Of a DNA stretch of 64,000 nt, positions 10,727-17,356 are shown in pieces. The position numbers and the translations under genes were made by a program. Each line of letters begins with the position of its first letter. Positions within the stretch are counted from its first letter, which is position 1. The notes beneath the pieces are model-generated. The model saw only the letters and a list, made by a program, of their open reading frames with translations. It did not search any database and was not told the origin of the DNA. This DNA is from Shimia isoporae (GTDB lineage: Bacteria > Pseudomonadota > Alphaproteobacteria > Rhodobacterales > Rhodobacteraceae): assembly GCF_004346865.1 (NCBI RefSeq), contig NZ_SMGR01000001.1, positions 1,240,001-1,304,000 on the forward strand, written 5' to 3'.

Positions 10727-12304
10727 TTAAGCGGCCAAAAGCGCGGCGGCTTCGAAGCTGCGCAGACTGGGACGTGCTGATACGTCTTGCGTGTCGACAC
10801 CGCGCTTGGACATGATCACGCGCAGTGATCGGTTTGCAAACGGATCAAAGCTGTGGCGGGTCATCGGTCCGGGCATGAAGCTTTCGCTCCATTGACCTTC
10901 GGAGAACACCAGCTCGTGCTGCGGAAGCAGGATGTGGAAGTAGGTGATGGTCTCGTCTGTCGGACAGCGCAGGACGTCACGCTCGTTCACCAGATGCTTG
11001 GCCTTGACGAGAACTTCGTCGCTGCCAAAGAGCAACTCTGCGCGGGCACCGGTCAGAAGGACGCGGTGTTGCGGGGAGACGATCAGGTCGCGCTCGTTGT
11101 CCAGAACACCGGCCTTGATGCGGATGGGCAGTGAGTCAAAACGAGGCGCCATGCGGGAACTGCCAATCCATTCAATTGGTTGCAGGCCATGATCGAGGGT
11201 TTGCAGCAGCATTCCGCGCCGCAGATGCTCGACTGGTACGTCGCCGTCCGACGTGCGTATCAGCGTGCCTGCAGTAAAACAGGGGGGATGCTGTTCAATT
11301 TCGACAAGCGCCGTGTCGGTATTCCCGTCCTCGTCTTCGATTGTGTAGTTGAAGTAGACGGTTTCGTTGTCCGTGTCGGCGTCGATGGTGAGGGTTCCAT
11401 CGGCATTCAGTGTCACGACTTGTCCTGTCGACAGCGTGACGCTGTTTGGCAACCCGCCGCTTCCATCTGCGCTGACGGCGACGCCATTGATATGTGTGAT
11501 TGTCAGGGTAGGGCCTGCGGTCGAGTTGTCGTTGTCCAGAACATTGAGATTTTTTGTTCCGCCGTATTTGATCGAAACCGCATCATCCTGGGCAACGATG
11601 GCTGTTTGTACGGACCCGCCTGCGATCAGCAAATTGGAGTCATAGCTGCTGTCCTGCGCATCCGCGATGCCGATAATCAGCTCATTTACACCGTCCTGTA
11701 GCGGCGCAACGAACGTCAGGGTGATCGTAAAGCCGTCCATTTCGGTGTTGAATTCGTCGTTTGAGTTGTCGTTGTAAATGTTTTCGTTGGCGTCGTTGAT
11801 GTTGCCAATGGTGGCGGTGCCGTCACCGACGGAAATCTGGGCTTCGACCCCGTTGACCCAAACGCCAATAGCGTCGTTGTAGGACAGGTACTCCGGGTAT
11901 TCTTCCGATGAGAGCACGAAATCGATGGTCAGCATTTCGCCGGCGGAGCCGTTGAAGTCGATGACCATGTATGATGCGTCAAAGGTGCTTGTTCCCGCGA
12001 CGTCGTTGAAAAGCGCGTTGTTGTTTTCACCCGTCGTGTTCGTGGAGGTGTTTCCACGCACGTTGGTGTTGGTGGTGCCGCTGTCGTTTGTGAAGTCTTC
12101 CACGTGACCGGTGGAGAGGATCACGCCGCTGTCTGCGGGGGCAACTCCGGCGGATGTGGTGTCTGCTCCGGTGTAAATTCCGGAAGACAGGTTGTCGCCG
12201 TTGTATTCAGCATCAACGATCCGCGTGGGATCACCAAAGATTTCCTCGGCCATTTGCGCGGCCGTGGCTGTGGTATCGATATTTAGTTCGGTTGCCGTTG
12301 GCAT
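10727..12304 (-). CDS. Choice-of-anchor-L / cadherin-like / Hint domain secreted protein
   Basis: 525 aa from the ATG at 12304; the frame opens 40 codons earlier but the upstream part is not protein-like. Order: choice-of-anchor-L domain (about 10-235; Asp/Asn-rich, with VLSSEEYPEYLSYNDAIGVWV at its centre), a VCBS/cadherin-like repeat (about 237-337; AQDDAVSIKYG, LNVLDND) and a Hint module from Cys342 (CFTAGTLIRT) with the B-block SPQHRVLL (His413). Hint domains self-cleave at the N-side of the Cys, so residues 1-341 may be released or linked to another molecule. There is no Sec signal; such proteins in Rhodobacteraceae are thought to leave by type I secretion. A CtrA-type site lies 102 bases upstream. 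Surface adhesion or matrix role is inference. Confidence 0.8.
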   Translation of the reverse strand: MPTATELNIDTTATAAQMAEEIFGDPTRIVDAEYNGDNLSSGIYTGADTTSAGVAPADSGVILSTGHVEDFTNDSGTTNTNVRGNTSTNTTGENNNALFNDVAGTSTFDASYMVIDFNGSAGEMLTIDFVLSSEEYPEYLSYNDAIGVWVNGVEAQISVGDGTATIGNINDANENIYNDNSNDEFNTEMDGFTITLTFVAPLQDGVNELIIGIADAQDSSYDSNLLIAGGSVQTAIVAQDDAVSIKYGGTKNLNVLDNDNSTAGPTLTITHINGVAVSADGSGGLPNSVTLSTGQVVTLNADGTLTIDADTDNETVYFNYTIEDEDGNTDTALVEIEQHPPCFTAGTLIRTSDGDVPVEHLRRGMLLQTLDHGLQPIEWIGSSRMAPRFDSLPIRIKAGVLDNERDLIVSPQHRVLLTGARAELLFGSDEVLVKAKHLVNERDVLRCPTDETITYFHILLPQHELVFSEGQWSESFMPGPMTRHSFDPFANRSLRVIMSKRGVDTQDVSARPSLRSFEAAALLAA

Positions 12305-12405
12305 GATGCCTGCCCCAAATCCTGACTGCTCGTAGTGGCGGGAAACTTTTGTTTCCTCGTTGAGAACAACCAGTGGTCCTGAAAGGTGGCGGCTTCGGGG
12401 CAGTG

Positions 12406-12420
12406 TTAAGGAAAGATTAA
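12406..12420. promoter_or_regulatory. CtrA-type box upstream of the Hint protein gene
   Basis: TTAA-GGAAAGA-TTAA followed by CC matches the alphaproteobacterial CtrA consensus TTAA-N7-TTAAC. It lies about 100 bases upstream of the gene starting at 12304, in the 174-bp gap before the next gene's 3' end, so no other start is served. Confidence 0.6.
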
Positions 12421-12478
12421 CCAAAGATTGGGGCGGCTGGTCGGTCTGAACCGTGCCGCCCCCATTGTTTTTTCTATG

Positions 12479-12910
12479 TCAGGCTGTGGCGGATTTCGTC
12501 GCGCGCGCGGCCAGAACAGGCACAACGAAAAGTGCGAGGAACGCGCCGTTCAAAACAACATTGAACCATGCGCCAGCAAGAACGGAGCCGGTGCTGTCGA
12601 CGATGAACCAAGCGAAAATGGCGCGCAGGACCATTCGTCCACCCAGTTCCGGGTTGTCGGCATAGACATGGACTGTGACCTGATGGACCATCACTCCGAA
12701 ACCAACAAGCAGACCGCCGCTGATTGCGCCAAGAACCAGTTCGCTATCGCTGGAAAATGTCTGAGTTCCGTCAAGCGGGAGATGGATCAGATCGAGGAAC
12801 AGCACCATGAGAGGCTGTCCCCCCAAAAGGCTAGCAAACATCAGAAGTCCAATGAAGGCACTGAATAGACTGGCAAATTTGAGTGAAGATGTGGCTGTAT
12901 CGTGAGTCAT
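12479..12910 (-). CDS. Small integral membrane protein of unknown function
   Basis: 143 aa with about four hydrophobic stretches: residues about 11-28 (KFASLFSAFIGLLMFASLLG), 31-45, 60-80 (LGAISGGLLVGFGVMVHQVT) and 115-135. I do not recognise the family. The ATG has a strong ribosome site (AAAGGAG, 6 bases away). It is divergent from an XRE-type regulator across 121 bp that contain a perfect 7+7 palindrome, so this gene is the natural candidate target of that regulator. The function is open; size and topology suggest a stress or transport accessory protein, but nothing in the sequence proves it. Confidence 0.75.
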   Translation of the reverse strand: MTHDTATSSLKFASLFSAFIGLLMFASLLGGQPLMVLFLDLIHLPLDGTQTFSSDSELVLGAISGGLLVGFGVMVHQVTVHVYADNPELGGRMVLRAIFAWFIVDSTGSVLAGAWFNVVLNGAFLALFVVPVLAARATKSATA

Positions 12911-12956
12911 TTTGCGCTCCTTTGGCTAAGATGCTGGCAAATTGGCGCAGGCAAGT

Positions 12957-12975
12957 GAGGTAAAACAATTACCTC
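12957..12975. promoter_or_regulatory. Palindromic operator between XRE regulator and membrane protein
   Basis: GAGGTAA-AACAA-TTACCTC, a perfect 7-bp inverted repeat with a 5-base spacer, lies centrally in the divergent gap (47 bases from one start, 57 from the other). A third half-site-like GGGGTAAG follows at 12977. It is a likely binding site of the XRE protein encoded next door. Confidence 0.6.
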
Positions 12976-13031
12976 TGGGGTAAGTGCTTGGGCGCGTGTA
13001 GGCAGGTAGACTATGGGCAGGAGGATGACTG

Positions 13032-13796
13032 ATGGGATTGGATTTTGGCGCGGCACTGAAGGAATGGCGACGTACCAGACGGATCAGCCAACTTGATCTT
13101 GGTCTGTCTGCGGGTGTGAGCTCGCGGCACATATCGTTTCTGGAAACGGGGCGATCACGCCCAAGCCGCGGCATGGTTCTACGACTTTGCGACGAGCTGG
13201 AAGTGCCAATTGCCCAGCGAAACCGGATGCTGACGGCGGCCGGTTTGAGTCCGGCCTATGCCGAGCGTGATCTCTCCGAAGAAGAAATGGCGCCGATGCG
13301 GGAGGCGGTTGCTTGGACGCTGGAGCGCCATGCGCCGTATCCTGCGCTGGCAATGGACAAGCATTGGCGTCTGGTTCAAGCCAACCGCAGTTGTGCGACC
13401 ATGCTGGCCGGTTTTGGCATGCAAGAAGGCGACAGCATGCTGGACATGATGACCGCCAATCCCGTCGTACGCGAAGCTTTGGAAAACTACGAAGAGATCG
13501 CTGAGCACTTATTGGCACGGCTTCGGGTAGAAGCAGCGCATTTCGGGCATGATCCTGTGCTGGAAACCGCAATCGCGCAATTCGAAGAAATTGTGGGCGA
13601 GCAGGGCGGGGACCCTGACGGAATCCGACCAGCTGTGATCCCGGCAATTTACAACCTCGGTGGTATGCGTCTGAGCCTGTTTTCCACGATCAGCCAGTTT
13701 GGGTCGACCGAAGACATTGCGCTCTCCGAACTGCGCATCGAGATGTTCTTTCCAGCCGATGAAGCGACAAAGGCGGCTTTGGAGGCGATGGCCTAA
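13032..13796 (+). CDS. XRE-family regulator with MmyB-like ligand-binding domain
   Basis: 254 aa. The N-terminal helix-turn-helix spans residues about 10-65 (ALKEWRRTRRISQLDLGLSAGVSSRHISFLETGRSRPSR, shown in two parts by the motifs RRISQLDL and VSSRHISFLETG). The rest matches the MLTR ligand-binding domain, with the family block PYPALAMDKHWRLVQANRS at about residue 100. Family members bind small, probably lipidic ligands and control neighbouring metabolic genes. AGGAGG sits 8 bases before the ATG. It is divergent from the 143-aa membrane protein, with a palindrome between them, and its stop overlaps the stop of the convergent DUF2892 gene by 4 bases. No oxidoreductase is adjacent, unlike many family members. 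Confidence 0.88.
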   Translation: MGLDFGAALKEWRRTRRISQLDLGLSAGVSSRHISFLETGRSRPSRGMVLRLCDELEVPIAQRNRMLTAAGLSPAYAERDLSEEEMAPMREAVAWTLERHAPYPALAMDKHWRLVQANRSCATMLAGFGMQEGDSMLDMMTANPVVREALENYEEIAEHLLARLRVEAAHFGHDPVLETAIAQFEEIVGEQGGDPDGIRPAVIPAIYNLGGMRLSLFSTISQFGSTEDIALSELRIEMFFPADEATKAALEAMA

Positions 13797-13984
13797 CTCT
13801 CTGCTTTGCAGGTCCGGACGCCGAGAACGCTATAGAGCGGGCAGGTGCCAAACATACCTGTGAGCAAGGGGAGCAACCCGATCCACATCCAGGTGCCATA
13901 GCCATTCAGAGCGCCGAATATCAGAGCGACGCCAAGAAAATAGCGCATGAGCTTGTCGATAGTTCCTACGTTCTTTGCAAACAT
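13793..13984 (-). CDS. DUF2892 family small membrane protein
   Basis: 63 aa. The pattern KNVGTIDKLMRYFLGVAL, a short loop, then WIGLLPLLTGMFGTCPLYSVLGVRTC is characteristic of the DUF2892/YgaP-C-terminal transmembrane family: two helices and two conserved Cys (in GTCPLY and VRTC). In other proteins this module is attached to a rhodanese and handles sulfur or persulfide; alone, its role is unknown. The gene is convergent with and overlaps the XRE gene by four bases. Confidence 0.85.
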   Translation of the reverse strand: MFAKNVGTIDKLMRYFLGVALIFGALNGYGTWMWIGLLPLLTGMFGTCPLYSVLGVRTCKAES

Positions 13985-14055
13985 GATCCGTCTCCAAACT
14001 GATGAGGAGACATTAGTGAACTGTAGATGAATGCGCCTTGATCTGACGCAAGTAC

Positions 14056-14079
14056 GGGGCGCATTTTGGAAAGCGCCCC
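14056..14079. terminator. Hairpin downstream of mmsB
   Basis: GGGGCGC and GCGCCCC form a 7-bp stem with a 10-base loop. The T-run (ATATTTTTA) lies on the + strand side, so for the - strand mmsB it is a stem without a tail, and it can only be called a likely mRNA end or a weak terminator. Confidence 0.4.
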
Positions 14080-14085
14080 ATATTT

Positions 14086-14958
14086 TTAACCTCGAGAACG
14101 CTTCTCGAAACGCGGCAGCATGGCGGAGAAGTCAGTGCCGAGACCACCTTCATTTTCCACGAACTGTTCGTAGAGCGCGGTAGCCGCCTGACCCATTGGT
14201 GTGTCGGCATCAGCACTTTCGGCGGCTTGCTGGCTGAGACGCAGGTCCTTGAGCATCAGCTCCGAGGCAAAACCGGGCTGGTAGTCGTTGTCTGCCGGTG
14301 ATTGCGGGCCAACTCCTGGTGCCGGGCAATAGGCGTTCATGGTCCAGCTGTAGCCCGAAGAGGTCGAGACCACGTCAAACATCTTCTGACGGTCAAGTCC
14401 CAGCTTGTCCGCGAGAGAGAAGGCCTCGCAGGTCGCGATCATGGTCACGCCAAGGATCATGTTGTTGCAGATTTTGGCGGCTTGGCCTGCGCCGGAGTCG
14501 CCGCAATGTACGGCCTTTTGGCCCATGATGTCGAAGAGTGGATCGGCCTTGGCAAACGCATCGGAAGAGCCGCCGGCCATAAAGGTCAGCGTTCCTGCCG
14601 CCGCGCCACCGATACCGCCGGAAACCGGTGCGTCTACCGGCAGAAGGTTTGCTGCGGTGGCTTTCTCGGCCACTGCGCGTGCGCTGTCGACGTCCACGGT
14701 GGAGCAATCGACGAAAGCGGCGCCTGCGGTCATCGCGGGAATGATCTCGTCTGCCACAGCCCGAAGGATCTGCCCGTTAGGCAGCATTGTGATAACAACG
14801 TCAGCGCCTGCCGCGGCCGCCGCGCCACTGTCGGCCAGCGTGACGCCTTCGATGTTGACGCTCGCCATGTCGAAGCCGATGACCTCATGGCCAGCCTTGG
14901 CCAGATTGGCGGCCATCGGGCCACCCATGTTGCCCAGTCCGATAAAGCCGATCTTCAT
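14086..14958 (-). CDS. mmsB: 3-hydroxyisobutyrate dehydrogenase
   Basis: 290 aa. It oxidises 3-hydroxyisobutyrate to methylmalonate semialdehyde with NAD+, a late step of valine breakdown. The Rossmann start KIGFIGLGNMGGPMA, the substrate motif DAPVSGGIGGAAAGTL and the catalytic-Lys block GAGQAAKICNNMILG are all present. I chose ATG 14958 (AGGGAG 8 bases upstream) over an ATG 21 bases earlier that would overlap the neighbour. It begins 4 bases after the hydrolase stop, so the pair is one transcription unit that supplies and uses 3-hydroxyisobutyrate. mmsA at 19.9 kb takes the product. Confidence 0.95.
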   Translation of the reverse strand: MKIGFIGLGNMGGPMAANLAKAGHEVIGFDMASVNIEGVTLADSGAAAAAGADVVITMLPNGQILRAVADEIIPAMTAGAAFVDCSTVDVDSARAVAEKATAANLLPVDAPVSGGIGGAAAGTLTFMAGGSSDAFAKADPLFDIMGQKAVHCGDSGAGQAAKICNNMILGVTMIATCEAFSLADKLGLDRQKMFDVVSTSSGYSWTMNAYCPAPGVGPQSPADNDYQPGFASELMLKDLRLSQQAAESADADTPMGQAATALYEQFVENEGGLGTDFSAMLPRFEKRSRG

Positions 14959-14962
14959 GGTT

Positions 14963-16003
14963 TCACTCTCCCTTTTCAAATGTCAGCGCATCCGCCCCCA
15001 GTGGCATCACCATCTTTGTTATGATGCCGGCGGGAACCTCCTCCAAGGTGTATTTCCATTGCGGATTACGGTCTTTGTCGATGATTTGCGCGCGGATGCC
15101 CTCAAGAAAATCACCGTGTTCCATGGCGCGGAAGGTGAAGCGGTATTCCTGGTCGAGCGCAAAACGGATGTCGTCCCGGGTGCGGACACGATGGATTATT
15201 TCCAGAGCGGCCCCCATGGCAATTGGGGAATTGCGGCCCAGCTTTTTCAGGGCGTCCGAGGCAAAATCGGTGTCCGAAAACTTGAGTGCATTCAAAACGT
15301 CATTCAGGGTTTCGCCGCCAAAGCACGCGTCTATGTCGGACTGCTGTTTGGAGAGAGGGCCGAGCGCAGGCTGCTTGGCGGCCATGTCGATGTTTTCCCA
15401 TTCGCCGGTTTCTTCGAGTTTGGCGATGAGGGCGGGCCAATCGGCTTCGGGAATGTAGTAGTCTGCAAAACCGGCGTAGATCGCATCTGCAGCGTTGAGG
15501 CGCGCAGCCGTTAGTCCGAGGTATTCGCCCAGTCGTCCGGGTGCGCGGGCGAGTATGAGGGAGCCGCCAACATCGGGAACAAGTCCGATGCCGCATTCGG
15601 GCATGGCGATCTGGCTGCTGTCTCCGACGATGCGGTGGGAGGCATGGCACCCGACGCCGACGCCGCCTCCCATGGTGAAGCCCTGCATAAAGCTTGCCAC
15701 CGGTTTGGGGAATTCGAACATCTTGGCGTTCATGCGGTATTCGTCGGCCCAGAATTTCTGCCCGTATGCGAAATCACCCTTGGTGCCGGTGTCATACAGT
15801 TCGGCAATGTCGCCACCGGCGCAAAAGGCCTTGTCGCCTTCGGCGTCGATCAGGATCATCTTTACGGCGTCATCGCTCGCCCACGCATCAAGCGCGTTCT
15901 CGATCGCGATACACATGTCGTAAGACATCGCATTGAGCGCCTTGGGGCGCGTGAAGGTGATGCGGCCAACCTGACCGGATTTGCGGATGTTGATATCAGA
16001 CAC
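14963..16003 (-). CDS. 3-hydroxyisobutyryl-CoA hydrolase (enoyl-CoA hydratase/isomerase superfamily)
   Basis: 346 aa with a GTG start (ACGGAG 9 bases before). It hydrolyses 3-hydroxyisobutyryl-CoA to free 3-hydroxyisobutyrate and CoA. The crotonase core shows KAFCAGGDIAELYD (oxyanion region) and GFTMGGGVGVGCHASHRI, followed by MPECGIGLVPDVGG, where the Glu and Asp pattern fits the hydrolase branch rather than a hydratase. The length (about 350) also fits the hydrolase rather than the roughly 260-aa hydratases. It sits between the acyl-CoA dehydrogenase and mmsB; a terminator lies upstream, so it may have its own promoter. Confidence 0.93.
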   Translation of the reverse strand: MSDINIRKSGQVGRITFTRPKALNAMSYDMCIAIENALDAWASDDAVKMILIDAEGDKAFCAGGDIAELYDTGTKGDFAYGQKFWADEYRMNAKMFEFPKPVASFMQGFTMGGGVGVGCHASHRIVGDSSQIAMPECGIGLVPDVGGSLILARAPGRLGEYLGLTAARLNAADAIYAGFADYYIPEADWPALIAKLEETGEWENIDMAAKQPALGPLSKQQSDIDACFGGETLNDVLNALKFSDTDFASDALKKLGRNSPIAMGAALEIIHRVRTRDDIRFALDQEYRFTFRAMEHGDFLEGIRAQIIDKDRNPQWKYTLEEVPAGIITKMVMPLGADALTFEKGE

Positions 16004-16020
16004 GCGCGGCGCTCCGTCTT

Positions 16021-16048
16021 TGAAAAAGGCCGCTCCCGAAGGGCGGCC
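16021..16048 (-). terminator. Intrinsic terminator after the acyl-CoA dehydrogenase gene
   Basis: On the - strand GGCCGCCC/TTCG/GGAGCGGCC-type stem (8 bp, one wobble) is followed by TTTTT. It separates the acyl-CoA dehydrogenase from the hydrolase gene and is probably only partly efficient in an operon. Confidence 0.7.
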
Positions 16049-16057
16049 CGGTCTTGT

Positions 16058-17197
16058 TTAGGCTGCGATCATCTGACGGGAGACGATCAGGCGCATGATC
16101 TCGTTGGTGCCTTCGAGAATCTGGTGTACGCGCAGATCCCGAACGATCTTCTCGATGCCATAGTCCGCGAGGTAGCCATATCCACCGTGCAACTGCAAGC
16201 AGCCGTTGGCGACTTCAAAGCTTACGTCGGTGACCATCAGTTTCGCCATGGCGCAGAATTTGGTGGCGTCGTGTTCGCCGTTGTCGAGTTTCCATGCGGC
16301 CTGACGCAGGAAAGTCCGGGCAGCCTGAAGTTTGGTCTCATACTCTGCGAGACGGAACTGGAGCGCTTGAAACTGGTTGATGGATTTACCGAATGCCTTG
16401 CGCTCGGACATGTATTGAACGGTCAGGTCCAATGCTTTTTGCGCGCCACCAAGAGCGCCCGCAGAGATATTCAAGCGACCGCCATCCAGCCCGTTCATGG
16501 CGTAGGTGAAACCTTTGCCTTCTTCGCCAATCAAGTTGTCGCTTGGAACTTTGCAGTCGTCGAACTGAACCTGTGACGTAGGCTGAGAGAGCCAGCCCAT
16601 CTTTTTTTCCAGCGCGCCAAACGACAGCCCGTCGGTCCCATCTTCCACAACGACTGTAGAGATACCCTTGGGGCCGTCTTCGCCAGTGCGGACCATGCAG
16701 ACATATGCGTCAGAGTAGGATCCGCCAGAGATGAAGGCCTTTGTGCCGTTGAGTGTGAAACCCTCGTTGGTGCGATCTGCACGGGTTTTCAAAGCAGCGG
16801 CGTCGGAGCCGGAGCCGGGTTCTGTCAGGCAGTAGGAAAACACCTTGTTCATTGAGCAAAGGTCAGGGAGCCATTTTTGTTTGGTCTCCTCGGAGCCAAA
16901 CTTGTCGATCATGCCGCCGCACATATTGTGAATAGACAGGAAAGATCCAACGGACGGGCAGGCCATAGCCAAGGCCTCGAACACGAGGGTTGCATCAAGG
17001 CGAGAAAGACCGGACCCGCCGTATTCTTCTGAAACATAAATGCCACCGAGCCCGAGCTCGGCAATCTGGGGCCATAGGTCTTTGGGTATTGAGCCTTCGG
17101 CCTCCCATTTCTGGGCATTGGGGGCGATGTGTTCTTCGCCGAAACCCTTGGCCATATCAAAGATCAGGGTCTGCTCTTCGCTCAGTGCAAAATCCAT
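16058..17197 (-). CDS. Acyl-CoA dehydrogenase, probably isobutyryl-CoA dehydrogenase
   Basis: 379 aa from ATG 17197 (AGGGAG before it; an earlier in-frame start gives a non-conserved leader). FAD enzyme that converts acyl-CoA to enoyl-CoA, passing electrons to ETF. The family signatures are present: YCLTEPGSGSDAAALKTRA and, near the end, LQLHGGYGYLADYGIEKIVRDLRVHQILEGTNEIM, quoted here as HGGYGYL and ILEGTNEIMRL. The catalytic Glu lies in that last block. Its place next to the hydrolase, mmsB and mmsA argues for isobutyryl-CoA as substrate, which the sequence alone does not prove. A near-palindrome TGAACGCATGTTAA lies 46-59 bases upstream. Confidence 0.92.
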   Translation of the reverse strand: MDFALSEEQTLIFDMAKGFGEEHIAPNAQKWEAEGSIPKDLWPQIAELGLGGIYVSEEYGGSGLSRLDATLVFEALAMACPSVGSFLSIHNMCGGMIDKFGSEETKQKWLPDLCSMNKVFSYCLTEPGSGSDAAALKTRADRTNEGFTLNGTKAFISGGSYSDAYVCMVRTGEDGPKGISTVVVEDGTDGLSFGALEKKMGWLSQPTSQVQFDDCKVPSDNLIGEEGKGFTYAMNGLDGGRLNISAGALGGAQKALDLTVQYMSERKAFGKSINQFQALQFRLAEYETKLQAARTFLRQAAWKLDNGEHDATKFCAMAKLMVTDVSFEVANGCLQLHGGYGYLADYGIEKIVRDLRVHQILEGTNEIMRLIVSRQMIAA

Positions 17198-17242
17198 CTT
17201 CCGCTCTCCCTTTGCTTCCCGCGACGGCACATGCCGTGAATT

Positions 17243-17256
17243 GAACGCATGTTAAA
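17243..17256. promoter_or_regulatory. Putative regulator site upstream of the acyl-CoA dehydrogenase
   Basis: TGAACGCATGTTAA, with flanking A/T bases, matches 12 of 14 positions with TGAACGTATGTTCA at 25124-25137 in front of the SDR dehydrogenase gene. Both sit close before the start of a branched-chain or fatty acyl catabolic gene. Confidence 0.45.
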
Positions 17257-17318
17257 TTAGCATCCTTGCGCAAGTGTTGCAAAGGTGGGGACTGCGGTAA
17301 AATACGCAAAATGGCCCC

Positions 17319-17328
17319 GCAAAAATGC
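17319..17328. repeat. GCAAAAATGC motif upstream of the acyl-CoA dehydrogenase
   Basis: The same ten bases occur at 21450-21459 in the mmsA/LysR gap, and GCAAAAATCC at 21408-21417. It is a possible second shared element of the valine genes, but AT-rich strings of this length recur by chance. Confidence 0.25.
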
Positions 17329-17356
17329 AAGATCATTTCAGCTGTGAGGCTGTCGG

